A stretch of DNA of 64,000 nucleotides from Halobacillus sp. A5 (GTDB lineage: Bacteria > Bacillota > Bacilli > Bacillales > Halobacillaceae): the NCBI RefSeq assembly GCF_024189315.1, contig NZ_JAIZEO010000002.1, forward strand, positions 248,001-312,000, given 5' to 3'. Below are positions 15,687 to 24,097 of this stretch, piece after piece; position 1 is the stretch's first letter, and each line of letters begins with the position of its first letter. A program made the position numbers and the translations under genes. The notes beneath the pieces were generated by a model. That model saw nothing but the letters and a program-made list of their open reading frames with translations. It ran no database searches and was not told the origin of the DNA.

Positions 15687-16276
15687 TAGAATTGCTGACG
15701 AGTTCCCGCCTTACTATTAAACAAGCAGTCGGGTTCGGCAACACAATGTATTATTATAATAGAGAAGGCGAGCAAATAGGTGAAGTGAAAGGGAACCGTA
15801 TAGGGAGAAGAACACTCTTATCCCGTCTGCTGCACCTGCTGCGGTTCAGTACATGGTACAGCCACTATTACCAGTTGGTTGATCCGCAGGACTTGCCGGT
15901 CGTTTATTTTGAAAAAGAAGACGGAGCTGCGGCTTCTTTTCATATTTACACGAAGGAGCGAAAGAAGCTGTATACATTGAAAAATAGATCCCGCCTCCAG
16001 TTTGAGCTGGTGTTGCTTAATAAGCAGGAAGAGGAGGAAGCCGTGTAGACCGGGGACAGAATGGGAGATTGCCTGCAGGTGACCGCCCGTGACGGCAAGC
16101 TGATTGGCCGTTTTTATAAAAAGAAATGGTCCACTCATGCAAAAGAATGGGCAGCACCGGGAGATCAATATGAGATAGAGATAGAAAGCGGCCAGGTTTA
16201 CAGGGAAGCGGTTCTCGTCCTTCCGGTCATTTTTCACGTTTTGTTTTTTGGAGAAAATCAGGTCCCGGGGGCTTGA
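15683..16276 (+). pseudogene. Possible tubby-like/LURP-type protein split by an in-frame TAG
   Basis: Two open segments (15683-16045 and 16061-16276) lie in the same frame, separated only by TAG at 16046-16048 and four codons. The first has the pattern TMYYYNREGEQIGEVKG and ends in KNRSRLQFELVLLN. The second reads VTARDGKLIGRFYKKKW and GDQYEIEIESGQ. Joined, they would form a roughly 197-residue beta-rich protein resembling tubby C-terminal-like domains. The first start (TTG) overlaps the methyltransferase stop. I read it as one interrupted gene, but two short genes cannot be excluded. Confidence 0.5.
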
Positions 16277-16280
16277 ATTT

Positions 16281-16928
16281 TTACGTCTTCCTCCGGTACA
16301 AATCCAGTGTTTTATATCCCTGGCCAAGCACTTCTACCATCTGCTGGCGGCGCTTCTCCCGCGTCTTCTCCTGCTTAGCTGAGAAAATCTGACGCGCCCA
16401 GTCTTTCTGATAGCCGGGCGTCAGTTTTTCATAGAAAGCCAGCTCGTTTGGATGTTCAGCGAGAAGTGCTTTCACATCTTCCACCTGATTCTCGTAATCT
16501 GCTATACACTGGCTCGCAGCCGACGACTTACCTGCCTTTTTCTTCTGCCGCTTTAATCCGACCACAGTAAACACCTCATCCATGCTGACCATGCGGGAGA
16601 ACTTCACGTCACTTCCTTCCATGTATCCGTCTTCCCCAACCTTTAAAGAAGGAAAGATTTCATCGCGGTGAACGTACGTGCTGAAGCGTTTGTTGCCTTT
16701 TTTCGGATAAGCGAAAAATAGGTAGCCATTTTCCAGCAGAAGGTTGTTGTTAATGATATGGTCTGCATGCCGCTTCATATCTTCGACTGTTTCAATAAAA
16801 ATAAAAATGGCGTCGTGCTGAGTTGAGAGCGTGGGCGGATAGTCTGTAAACAGGTTATAATCGGCAGGATCGTTAAGGACGGCCATATGGGTGTACCGGC
16901 TGAGTTTTAACTTATCGATAATCGTCAT
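16281..16928 (-). CDS. YdeI/OmpD-associated family protein
   Basis: This 215-residue protein ends in LTPGYQKDWARQIFSAKQEKT followed by an Arg/Lys-rich helix, the mark of YdeI-type (bacteriocin-protection-like) proteins. The first 140 residues, with NGYLFFAYPKKGNKRFSTYV, form a separate alpha/beta region found in Firmicutes members. Biochemical role unknown. An AGGAGC site precedes the ATG. It is divergent from the LCP gene, with a repeat array between them. Confidence 0.7.
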   Translation of the reverse strand: MTIIDKLKLSRYTHMAVLNDPADYNLFTDYPPTLSTQHDAIFIFIETVEDMKRHADHIINNNLLLENGYLFFAYPKKGNKRFSTYVHRDEIFPSLKVGEDGYMEGSDVKFSRMVSMDEVFTVVGLKRQKKKAGKSSAASQCIADYENQVEDVKALLAEHPNELAFYEKLTPGYQKDWARQIFSAKQEKTREKRRQQMVEVLGQGYKTLDLYRRKT

Positions 16929-16979
16929 GGAAGATGCTCCTTTATTTTGATAGTAAAATTATAACAGAATCTTGTATTC

Positions 16980-17092
16980 CGCCCATAAATTATCAGAAAG
17001 CGCCCATAAATCCACTTTTTCGCCCGTAAACCCAGCCATCGTGCCCATAAATTCAAATTTCCTCCCATAACCCCTCTTAATCCGCCCATAAA
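16980..17092 (+). repeat. Helically phased repeat array B (CGCCCATAAA)
   Basis: Six copies start at 16980, 17001, 17021, 17042, 17062 and 17083, giving steps of 21, 20, 21, 20 and 21. Most read CGCCCATAA(A); variants are CGCCCGTAAA, TGCCCATAA and CTCCCATAA. Spacers are unrelated. The array lies between divergent genes, just upstream of the LCP promoter. Confidence 0.85.
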
Positions 17093-17111
17093 AAAATTTC
17101 CATCTATTGTC

Positions 17112-17140
17112 TTACAGATTTCGTCAATTTACGCTATACT
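17112..17140 (+). promoter_or_regulatory. Candidate sigma-A promoter of the LCP gene
   Basis: TTACAG and TATACT are separated by 17 bases, 43 bases before the ATG. The -35 is weak. The repeat array ends 20 bases upstream. Confidence 0.4.
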
Positions 17141-17182
17141 AGAAATTAGAGAAAACACAGTTTTTGGAGGTACATAATAAAA

Positions 17183-18121
17183 ATGAATAGAAGAGAAAGA
17201 AAAAGAATAAAGAGGAAGAAGGGCCGCTGGTGGAAGGTTTCGCTTTTCATATTGGCTTTATTTGTTGTCGTGGGGGGATCTGTACTATACACAGCCTATA
17301 ATAGTGTGAAGAGTACAGTGGATGAAGATGTGCATGAAACAGTAGATTCGATTGATAATGATGTGACGAAGAAGAAGGTAGAGGATCAGGAGCCTCTTAA
17401 TATTCTGCTGCTTGGGGTCGATGAACGGGAAAATGACCGCGGCCGCTCGGATACAATGATCGTATTAACGCTTGATCCGAATAATGAGAAGATGCAGATG
17501 GTGAGTGTTCCACGGGATACACGTACGGATATTATCGGGCATGGGACCGTTGATAAGATTAATCACTCGTATGCATTCGGCGGCAGTGATATGGCGGTCG
17601 ATACGGTAGAGAATTTCCTCGATATAGAGATAGATTATTTCTCCCGCGTGAATATGGAAGGCCTGCAGCAGCTGGTCAATGCGGTTGATGGTGTGACGGT
17701 TGATAACGAGTTTGCTTTCGATAATGGCAGCTACTCGTTTCCTGAAGGGGAGCAGCACTTAGATGGACGTGAAGCGTTGGCTTACGTAAGAATGCGTAAG
17801 GATGATCCGCAGGGAGACGCCGGCCGTAATGAAAGACAGCGCCAGGTCATTGAAGGCGTGATTAGTGAGGGCGCAAGCTTCAGCGGCGTCAACAAGTTCA
17901 ATGATATTCTGCAGGTGCTCGGGGACAACGTCAGCACGAACATGCAATTTTCAGATATGAGGACGCTGGCGACCGATTATCGAGCAGCACGGAAAAACAT
18001 CGACACGTATCAAGTAGAAGGGGATGGAACCTATATCGGGGACACCTGGTATTTGCTCGTTCCTGATGGAGAAGTACAGAAGGTGCATCAAATGATTCAA
18101 GACTATGCAGAAACATCTTAA
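17183..18121 (+). CDS. LytR-CpsA-Psr (LCP) family cell-wall ligase
   Basis: This 312-residue protein has a basic N-terminus, one membrane helix (about residues 17-39) and an extracellular LCP domain. LCP enzymes attach wall teichoic acid or capsule chains to peptidoglycan from lipid-linked precursors. Family motifs are NILLLGVDERENDRGRSDTM, SVPRDTRTDI, KINHSYAFGG and ALAYVRMRKDDPQGDAGRNE, which together carry the Arg/Asp residues that bind the pyrophosphate and metal. The ribosome site is TTTGGAGGT. It is followed by a terminator. Confidence 0.92.
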   Translation: MNRRERKRIKRKKGRWWKVSLFILALFVVVGGSVLYTAYNSVKSTVDEDVHETVDSIDNDVTKKKVEDQEPLNILLLGVDERENDRGRSDTMIVLTLDPNNEKMQMVSVPRDTRTDIIGHGTVDKINHSYAFGGSDMAVDTVENFLDIEIDYFSRVNMEGLQQLVNAVDGVTVDNEFAFDNGSYSFPEGEQHLDGREALAYVRMRKDDPQGDAGRNERQRQVIEGVISEGASFSGVNKFNDILQVLGDNVSTNMQFSDMRTLATDYRAARKNIDTYQVEGDGTYIGDTWYLLVPDGEVQKVHQMIQDYAETS

Positions 18122-18128
18122 CGTATAC

Positions 18129-18162
18129 AAGTCAGTCCTTTTTCAAAGGGGCTGGCTTTTTT
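18129..18162 (+). terminator. Terminator after the LCP gene
   Basis: AGTCAGTCCTTT pairs with AAAGGGGCTGGCT (with G-U pairs) and six T follow. Confidence 0.75.
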
Positions 18163-18331
18163 ATATCGCTCTCCACCGCCTATTTTGTCAGATCAAATAG
18201 ATTCCCTAAAAACACAGGAATTATTTGTAATATAAGGAAGAAACAATAAGTCAAAGGTATGATTCTCAATTTTCTGAAAGTGACATATAGTTAAGACGTT
18301 GTGAAAATATACATAACGGGAGAGTGGAAGG

Positions 18332-20716
18332 TTGAAGGTGAACAGGGTTTTGTCAATGGCGATGATTGCTGCAATGAGCTTAGGGTTATTTACAGCAGTA
18401 CCAGCTTCAAGTGTAACGGCTGCCGACTCAGCAAAAGTGAAAGAACATGTGCATGGACAAGGTCCTTTTGACCTGGCTGTGGCCAACGAAGAGCGGCTTA
18501 TCGAAATGCTGAAGAAGAACGGAGAGATTGATGAGAATGCTTCGGCTGAAGAAGCTGAACAGGGCCTGGAGGAATTTTTGAAAAAGAAATCAGAGGCTCT
18601 TAAAGAGATGGAGGACGACGGCGAATTAAATGAGGAAGAACTGAAGCTTGAAGAAGACGTTAAGGAAAAGCTTAAAAATGATAATAAAAATAAAGCCAAA
18701 GATAAATCGAAAAAAGGAAAGAAAAACATGGATTCCGTAGTGGAGGAAGAGTATGACGGCGATGTCCGGACAGATAACGTACTCGTGCTGTTAGTGGAAT
18801 TCCCGGACTTCCAAGCGGATCAAATTAAGTCCGAGGATACGGATATGTATTATGACGAATATGTAAAAGAACACTATGAGGACATGATTTTTGGAGATGA
18901 CGGATATGAGGGTCCTGGCGGAGAGAACCTCGTATCGATGAAGCAGTTCTATGAAGAGCAGACAAACGGAGCGTACACCGTGGAAGGGGAGGTCGCCGGC
19001 TGGTATGAAGCCGAACATCCAGCTGCGCATTATGGAGCCAACGTCCCTGCCCCGGATGGAAGTGACAAAGACCCACGCTCCCTTGTCAAAGAAGCATTAG
19101 CGGCAGCGGCAGCTGATCCTGACCTGGATTTATCACAATTTGACCAGGAAGATCGTTATGACCTCGATGGGGACGGTGATTACCGCGAACCGGACGGCCT
19201 GGTTGATCACCTCATGGTCGTTCATTCCGGTGTTGGAGAAGAGGCCGGCGGCGGGCAGTTAGAGGGGGATGCGATATGGTCGCACCGCTGGAACCTGGGC
19301 GGTGTATATGGAATTCCAGGATCACCGGAAGCAGAGGTAGATTACTGGGGTGGTGGTATGGCCGCTTATGATTACACAATCGAACCAGCCGATGGAGCTG
19401 CCGGCGTTTTCGCTCATGAGTATGCCCACGATCTCGGACTTCCCGACGAGTACGACACGCAGTATTCAGGCGAAGGGGAGCCGGTAGCCTACTGGTCGAT
19501 CATGTCGAGCGGCAGCTGGGCCGGTGACATACCGGGAACTGAGCCGACCGGATTCAGCGCCTGGTCGAAGGAATACCTGCAGGCGGCTCACGGCGGCAAC
19601 TGGCTGAAGTATGATGAAGTAGATCTCGAGGACATTGATAAAAAAGGGATGGAGGTTCTGCTTGATCAGGCCAATACGAAGGGCACCAATTTAGATGCGA
19701 TGCGTATTAATCTTCCGGATAAAAAAACCGTCATAAATACGCCGTACAGCGGGAAGTACCAATATTTCAGCGGCAGCGGCGATGAACTGGATCACGCGGC
19801 TGAATTTAATGTCGACCTTACGAACGCTTCAGCAGGAGAACTTAAATTTAAAGCCTGGTACGACATCGAGACGGATTGGGATTATGGATCTGTAAAAGTG
19901 AGAGAGTCAGAATCAGATGAGTGGAATGCAGTTTCCGGAAACATTACGACAGATACAGACCCAAATGAGCAAAACCCGGGTCACGGCATCACTGGTAAAT
20001 CTGGCGGCTGGGTCGACGCTGAGTTTGATTTAAGTGACTATGCCGGGAAGAATATAGAAGTGATGATTAACTACTGGACGGATGTAGCCGTCAGTCAGCC
20101 CGGATTGTACGTGGACGACATTCTCGTCACGGCTGAAGGAGCAGACACGGACCTGCTTTTTGATGATGCAGAAGGAGACCCTAAAGTGACGCTGAACGGG
20201 TTTACAAAAGATACCGGCATTAAAACCTCGGAGAATTATTATCTGCTGGAATGGCGGAACCATCAGGGGGTGGATGAAGGGCTCGGCAATATCCGCCGCG
20301 GAGCCAGCTTAATGTCCTATGACCCGGGACTCGTCATGTGGTATGCAGATAACACCTACAGCGATAACTGGACAGGTTTTCACCCTGGGGAAGGTTATTT
20401 AGGAGTAGTCGATGCGGATCAGAAGGGGATTTTCTGGGATGACGGAACGGCAGCTTCCACACGATTCCAGGTCCACGACGCTGCATTCAGTCTGCGGCAT
20501 GATGAAAAAATGTTCATTGACTACCGTGACTCCCTTGGAGGTACTATTGAAGATAAGAATAAGCAGTTTGTGAAAAAATTCGATGACAGCAGGAACTACT
20601 CGAATAAAACGCTGCCGGATGCCGGACGGAATGTTCCGGATCACGGATTAAAAATAGAAGTAACTGGCGAAGCGAAGGACCGCTCAGTTGGGAAAGTCTC
20701 GATAAAAAGGGATTAA
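18332..20716 (+). CDS. Immune inhibitor A-type M6 metalloprotease
   Basis: This 794-residue secreted protease starts at a TTG with a signal peptide (residues 1-31, ending PASSVTAAD). A long, very charged propeptide follows (to about residue 140), then the M6 catalytic domain. The zinc site is HEYAHDLGLPDE (His362, Glu363, His366), followed by SIMSSGSW, the usual Met-turn. C-terminal beta-sandwich modules follow (about residues 470-790). Family members cut host antimicrobial peptides or exosporium proteins. In a halophile, nutrition is as likely. The mature protein is highly acidic, fitting high salt. It stands alone with its own terminator. Confidence 0.9.
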   Translation: MKVNRVLSMAMIAAMSLGLFTAVPASSVTAADSAKVKEHVHGQGPFDLAVANEERLIEMLKKNGEIDENASAEEAEQGLEEFLKKKSEALKEMEDDGELNEEELKLEEDVKEKLKNDNKNKAKDKSKKGKKNMDSVVEEEYDGDVRTDNVLVLLVEFPDFQADQIKSEDTDMYYDEYVKEHYEDMIFGDDGYEGPGGENLVSMKQFYEEQTNGAYTVEGEVAGWYEAEHPAAHYGANVPAPDGSDKDPRSLVKEALAAAAADPDLDLSQFDQEDRYDLDGDGDYREPDGLVDHLMVVHSGVGEEAGGGQLEGDAIWSHRWNLGGVYGIPGSPEAEVDYWGGGMAAYDYTIEPADGAAGVFAHEYAHDLGLPDEYDTQYSGEGEPVAYWSIMSSGSWAGDIPGTEPTGFSAWSKEYLQAAHGGNWLKYDEVDLEDIDKKGMEVLLDQANTKGTNLDAMRINLPDKKTVINTPYSGKYQYFSGSGDELDHAAEFNVDLTNASAGELKFKAWYDIETDWDYGSVKVRESESDEWNAVSGNITTDTDPNEQNPGHGITGKSGGWVDAEFDLSDYAGKNIEVMINYWTDVAVSQPGLYVDDILVTAEGADTDLLFDDAEGDPKVTLNGFTKDTGIKTSENYYLLEWRNHQGVDEGLGNIRRGASLMSYDPGLVMWYADNTYSDNWTGFHPGEGYLGVVDADQKGIFWDDGTAASTRFQVHDAAFSLRHDEKMFIDYRDSLGGTIEDKNKQFVKKFDDSRNYSNKTLPDAGRNVPDHGLKIEVTGEAKDRSVGKVSIKRD

Positions 20717-20721
20717 ATTGA

Positions 20722-20760
20722 AAGAAGCATGGGAGCCGGGGGAGCTTCCATGCTTCTTTA
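20722..20760. terminator. Bidirectional terminator after the protease gene
   Basis: AAGAAGCATGG pairs with CCATGCTTCTT; the loop region contains a second short pairing. It also ends the convergent minus-strand group. Confidence 0.8.
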
Positions 20761-21033
20761 CTTGGAACTAGATAATGTCAAAGGAAGGGATGTAAATAAA
20801 TCAAACAGGAATCCATTCAGAATAAGAGTAATGCCGAAAAACACACTAATTTTCTTCTCATGCATTCCCGTTAACTCCAATAGAAAAATCACGATGGCAA
20901 GACTGCCTATGTACTGCACGCTTCGTAACACATAGCTGTTTTCAAATATCGTAATGGAAGGAAAAAGTTGATAAATGCCCGATATTATTCCAAAGACGAA
21001 GATTATCATAGGAATTCGCAGCTTCCATTCCAT
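20758..21033 (-). CDS. Small membrane protein (last of a five-gene group)
   Basis: This 91-residue protein has three hydrophobic stretches (MIIFVFGIISGIYQLF, YIGSLAIVIFLLEL and FFGITLILNGFLFDLF). The ATG at 21033 has AAGGAG eight bases upstream, and the upstream gene's stop codon precedes it by 13 bases. It is the last of five small membrane-protein genes in a row. Function unknown. Confidence 0.65.
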   Translation of the reverse strand: MEWKLRIPMIIFVFGIISGIYQLFPSITIFENSYVLRSVQYIGSLAIVIFLLELTGMHEKKISVFFGITLILNGFLFDLFTSLPLTLSSSK

Positions 21034-21046
21034 CAAAAAAACTCCT

Positions 21047-21217
21047 TCATGCCTTATTGGTACGTCCCTCAGAAAAGAACGCTACGACTGTAATGATCAA
21101 ACCGATAAGCCCAATAAATAATACCAGAAATCCATTTAGTACGCCTTCTCCCTGCAGCAGCAGTGCTGCTAACATAATAGAAAGTCCTAAAAGCATCGTT
21201 TTAACTGTCCAAATCAT
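21047..21217 (-). CDS. Small two-helix membrane protein, 56 residues
   Basis: An ATG with a strong AAGGAGG site (six bases upstream) opens a frame with hydrophobic stretches at TMLLGLSIMLAALLLQG and FLVLFIGLIGLIITVVAFF, ending EGRTNKA. The stop lies 13 bases before the next gene. Function unknown. Confidence 0.65.
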   Translation of the reverse strand: MIWTVKTMLLGLSIMLAALLLQGEGVLNGFLVLFIGLIGLIITVVAFFSEGRTNKA

Positions 21218-21253
21218 AGAAAACCTCCTTCGTATATTAAATTAACTATAACA

Positions 21254-21418
21254 CTACCAGTTTCGCAAACCTTTGAACAGCCACATTAAGATCCGAAACG
21301 GCAGGATAAGGAGTTGAGGAAACCAGCTGAGCAAGTCCGCAAAGAATGTTCCCGGCGAAAGGTCTCCTTTCCTCCGTGCCCGCATAACTGTTCTTTTACT
21401 TTCCAACCATTCTTTCAT
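21254..21418 (-). CDS. Small basic membrane-associated protein, 54 residues
   Basis: The frame starts ATG with a weak GGGAG site and begins with a basic helix (WLESKRTVMRARRKGD), followed by FADLLSWFPQLLILPFRILM. It lies in line with the other small membrane-protein genes, 36 bases before the next. Function unknown. Confidence 0.5.
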   Translation of the reverse strand: MKEWLESKRTVMRARRKGDLSPGTFFADLLSWFPQLLILPFRILMWLFKGLRNW

Positions 21419-21509
21419 GACGTTTCACTCCCGAATTATTGTTAGAACCCCCATGTTAAAACTATTCGTTTCAATCAGGATATGGTTTCAACCAAACTAA
21501 ATCTAACAA

Positions 21510-21803
21510 TTAATCTAAGAAAACAAGCAGAAGGACGAAGACGAAGTAAATCAAAAAAAGATAACCTGAACTCACCTCTTTATTTCGGTCGCCCAGCATC
21601 CGCCTAAGGAGTTTCCCTGCTCCAGTGAATAAGAGGGCCATACCTATTAAAAGAAAGATCGCAAGTAAAATATTCCATCTGAAACTATAGTCCAGACTAT
21701 CTAACATGAAGTAGACGGAAATGACCGTAATCGGCGCAATTATTAAATTGGCAGTATCGTTACGATTATCTTCTTCTTTAAACCACTTGGAAACGTTGAT
21801 CAT
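21510..21803 (-). CDS. Small membrane protein, 97 residues
   Basis: After a soluble N-terminus (KWFKEEDNRND) come hydrophobic segments at ANLIIAPITVISVYFM, NILLAIFLLIGMALLF and LFLIYFVFVLLLVFL, with a basic loop KLLRRMLGDRNK. AAAGGAGGGGAG lies just before the ATG. It is part of the five-gene group. Function unknown. Confidence 0.7.
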   Translation of the reverse strand: MINVSKWFKEEDNRNDTANLIIAPITVISVYFMLDSLDYSFRWNILLAIFLLIGMALLFTGAGKLLRRMLGDRNKEVSSGYLFLIYFVFVLLLVFLD

Positions 21804-21817
21804 TCTCCCCTCCTTTG

Positions 21818-21922
21818 TTAGTGTGACTGATCATATTCTTCAGCTTTAGATTGAAAATACGAAATACTTATCCATCCCATAATAGATAAAACCCCTACAA
21901 TAATTGAAGCCCAGAAACCCAT
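21818..21922 (-). CDS. 34-residue single-helix protein, first of the group
   Basis: A GGGAGGATTTGCTA leader puts a good ribosome site in front of an ATG. The protein has one membrane helix (FWASIIVGVLSIMGWISISYF) and a charged tail ending EEYDQSH. The stop is 14 bases before the next gene's ATG. It is too short for most automatic gene calls. Confidence 0.55.
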   Translation of the reverse strand: MGFWASIIVGVLSIMGWISISYFQSKAEEYDQSH

Positions 21923-22097
21923 TAGCAAATCCTCCCTTAACTTTTTCTTACTTCGGATTTTACCATAAAATACCTTTTGATAAGGGCATAAGGTTACATT
22001 TTTTAAATCATATGTTACATATGGATGTAACTTAATTATTTTTCCTCCATTAATCTCGAAGCAGTTTACGAAACCGAAAGGAAATGAATATGGATTT

Positions 22098-22316
22098 ATG
22101 AGTCAGATCTTATTTGTCAGTAGTGCTGTATTGCTGTTGATTATTATTGGGCAAGCTTATCAATTTAAAAAAATACTAAAAAAGCAGATGGAAGAAGGGC
22201 GGCGGTTGCCAGAAACGACGCTGGCAAAATTGGAAAAGAAGCTGGATATACTGAAGGTCCTCATACCCGTCATTAGTTTTCTAACTATTTTAGCCTTCTT
22301 CCTTCCTATCCTTTAA
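22098..22316 (+). CDS. Small membrane protein, 72 residues
   Basis: Two helices (LFVSSAVLLLIIIGQAY and VLIPVISFLTILAFFLPIL) flank a basic coiled segment (KKILKKQMEEGRRLPE). A GAAAGGAAATG site lies upstream, at some distance from the ATG. It begins a plus-strand run of small membrane proteins (22098-23735). Function unknown. Confidence 0.6.
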   Translation: MSQILFVSSAVLLLIIIGQAYQFKKILKKQMEEGRRLPETTLAKLEKKLDILKVLIPVISFLTILAFFLPIL

Positions 22317-22386
22317 ATACTACATATCTTCTCTACTGGAAAAAATTATGATAGTATGGCATTTAATCAAGAAAAGGAGGAAGCTG

Positions 22387-22809
22387 ATGGAGATCCTCAT
22401 CCTTGTATTTCTCTTAAGTCCGCTCATCTACGTTATGTTGAAACAGAAAACGCTGGCGTGGATTCATTTTGGTTTAACAGGTACGGCTTTTGCTTTGTGG
22501 GTAAGTTTAATGACAGGCTGGATAAGTGGAAGTGCGGGGAACATAGCGCTGATCACAGTGTTAGCTGCGGGAATGGCTATGACAGTAACCGGGGCTTCCA
22601 TTCTGTTTTTAAGAAAGGGGGGATCTTTATTTCTGTTGGTACTCGTCTTCTTCATTACCGCAGGAGGGCTGGTGCTCTTTTTTGATACAGGTGAAAGGGG
22701 GTTACCTTACCTGATGAAAGTTCTTATATATTACTTTATTCCTGTGTTCTTCGCGTTACTGGCGGTGACGGGTCTTATTCAATACGAACGAAGGCATGTA
22801 GTTTCATAG
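22387..22809 (+). CDS. Polytopic membrane protein, unknown function
   Basis: This 140-residue protein has about five hydrophobic helices and no recognised motif. The ATG at 22387 has AAAAGGAGG eight bases upstream, so I prefer it to an ATG at 22348. The lipoprotein gene starts 21 bases after its stop, so they may be expressed together. Confidence 0.65.
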   Translation: MEILILVFLLSPLIYVMLKQKTLAWIHFGLTGTAFALWVSLMTGWISGSAGNIALITVLAAGMAMTVTGASILFLRKGGSLFLLVLVFFITAGGLVLFFDTGERGLPYLMKVLIYYFIPVFFALLAVTGLIQYERRHVVS

Positions 22810-22830
22810 TTAAATAAAGGAGATGGATAG

Positions 22831-23526
22831 ATGAACAAAAGAATAATACTCGTCTTAACAGCTCTCACCCTGCTGCTCGCAGGCTGCGTGAAGGGTGACT
22901 TCGCTGTAAAAATTAATAAGGACGGCAGCGGTGTCAATACGATCACTCTAGGGGTGGAGGAAGAAACGTTCACGCAGTTTGGCGGAGATGAAGGTATGCT
23001 GGATGACACAACTGCGGATTTAGAAACGCAAGGCTATACAATAGAGGAGCTTGATGAAGAAGGCTACATAGGACTCCGAGCAACGAAAGAATTCGAAGAT
23101 GCTGAGGAAATGGATTTTATACCGGATACTGAAAATATTGAAGAAGAAATGGATGCTTCCTCCACCGAGGAGGACATAGATTTCAATGTTGAAGAGGGTT
23201 TCTTTACGAACACGTATCGTTTTGAAGGGTCATTCGACCTTGGCGGTTCATTTGACCTGGGCGGGGTTGAGCAGATGGTCGCCAATCAGATGGATCTGAC
23301 ATTTACCCTTGCTCTGCCGATTGCGGCGAAGGAGCACAACGCTGATGAGGCAGATGGAAACGAGCTGACGTGGGAGATTAACCCGACAGGCAGTAATGAC
23401 ATTATGGTTGAAGCCGATGCGCCGAACGTGAGGAATATCATCATCACTGGCGCCGCCGTGCTCGTGCTCATTGGTGCGGGGATTTTTCTATATAGAAGGA
23501 AACGGAAGAAAAGAGGGTTAGGATGA
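22831..23526 (+). CDS. LppM-like (DUF3153) lipoprotein with C-terminal membrane anchor
   Basis: This 231-residue protein has a signal peptide with lipobox LLAGC (lipidated Cys19). An extracellular domain opens with VKGDFAVKINKDGSGVNTIT, the usual start of LppM-type domains. It ends with a membrane helix (NIIITGAAVLVLIGAGIFLY) and a basic tail RRKRKKRG. The extracellular part is very acidic. AAAGGAG precedes the ATG. The next gene overlaps by four bases. Its role at the cell surface is unknown. Confidence 0.75.
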   Translation: MNKRIILVLTALTLLLAGCVKGDFAVKINKDGSGVNTITLGVEEETFTQFGGDEGMLDDTTADLETQGYTIEELDEEGYIGLRATKEFEDAEEMDFIPDTENIEEEMDASSTEEDIDFNVEEGFFTNTYRFEGSFDLGGSFDLGGVEQMVANQMDLTFTLALPIAAKEHNADEADGNELTWEINPTGSNDIMVEADAPNVRNIIITGAAVLVLIGAGIFLYRRKRKKRGLG

Positions 23527-23735
23527 CTTTATTAACGAATAAATACTTTATCAGTGCTTCTATTGTAATCACAGCTTTGCTGCTTGCGGGCAGCTTTATA
23601 TTGTTGACGAACTATTATTTTAACACGAAGGAGATCAATTCATTTACTTCGCAGTGCTATGACCATGGAGGACAGGTCCTTCTTGAAATCCATAATAATT
23701 TCACTAATGACTATTCGTTTGAATGTAAAAGATAA
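23523..23735 (+). CDS. Small membrane-anchored protein, 70 residues
   Basis: The start overlaps the lipoprotein stop (ATGA). One membrane helix (FISASIVITALLLAGSFILL) is followed by an extracellular tail with two cysteines (SQCYDHGG and SFECKR) that may pair. Function unknown; translational coupling suggests it works with the lipoprotein. Confidence 0.6.
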   Translation: MTLLTNKYFISASIVITALLLAGSFILLTNYYFNTKEINSFTSQCYDHGGQVLLEIHNNFTNDYSFECKR

Positions 23736-23742
23736 GAAAATA

Positions 23743-23772
23743 TTGACAAAAGAAGCTGCCCTGGCGTATAAA
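23743..23772 (+). promoter_or_regulatory. Sigma-A promoter of the leader-regulated MutS2-like gene
   Basis: TTGACA and TATAAA are separated by 18 bases. The expected start is near 23779, which leaves an unusually long leader of about 320 bases. Confidence 0.75.
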
Positions 23773-23819
23773 TAAGACATACCATTCTGCAGTTATGGTA
23801 TCTAAAAGGAGATTGTTTT

Positions 23820-23843
23820 ATGAGTGTGTATGTTCTTAACTAA
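23820..23843 (+). CDS. Leader peptide MSVYVLN
   Basis: Seven codons and a TAA follow an excellent AAAAGGAG site eight bases upstream. The last codons (GTTCTTAAC) form one arm of the first leader hairpin, so a ribosome stalled here would open it. The size, strong ribosome site and overlap with the hairpin are as in erm, cat and ABC-F leader peptides. The sequence is not one I know. Confidence 0.7.
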   Translation: MSVYVLN

Positions 23844-23954
23844 TACGTAATCGTATAATCCTTGCTCGTTCCAAAAACACCTGATTGCCGGGTGCTCTTT
23901 GTGTTGAACGAAAGCAGGGGTAGTTAAGAACAGGCATACCCGGAGATCAAAGGG

Positions 23955-23988
23955 AGAACTGTGACGCGCCTGTCGTAGTTCTTTTTTT
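23955..23988 (+). terminator. Attenuator terminator T1
   Basis: AGAACTGTGAC pairs with GTCGTAGTTCT (two G-U pairs) around GCGCCT, followed by seven T. Confidence 0.85.
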
Positions 23989-24022
23989 GTATCTTTACAC
24001 TGCAGAATGGTTGGTTGATGAG

Positions 24023-24062
24023 CCACAGCAGGGAGGAGTGTATCCGCCTGCTGTGGTTTTTT
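24023..24062 (+). terminator. Attenuator terminator T2
   Basis: CCACAGCAGG pairs perfectly with CCTGCTGTGG, followed by six T. It ends 36 bases before the TTG start of the MutS2-like gene. Confidence 0.85.
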
Positions 24063-24097
24063 GTATGTAAAAATTCATAAATGAAGGAGATTTTCCA

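Larger units (their letters stand above)
23779..24062 (+). promoter_or_regulatory. Transcription attenuator with leader peptide and two terminators
   Basis: The leader RNA contains a small ORF (23820-23843), a large compound hairpin and two strong terminators, T1 (23955-23988) and T2 (24023-24062). Segment 23832-23842 (in the leader ORF) pairs perfectly over 11 bases with 23921-23931. Segment 23860-23871 pairs with 23906-23919. The downstream partners can pair alternatively: AAGAAC (23926-23931) with GTTCTT in the 3' arm of T1, and AGCAGG (23913-23918) with CCTGCT in the 3' arm of T2. In addition ACCATTCTGCAG (23781-23792) pairs perfectly with 24000-24011. This is the layout of ribosome-stalling attenuators that control antibiotic-resistance genes. 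Confidence 0.75.

Noticed and set aside
18193-18729. Long minus-strand frame rich in Ser and Phe
   Set aside because: It is the mirror of the acidic Glu/Lys-rich propeptide of the M6 protease.
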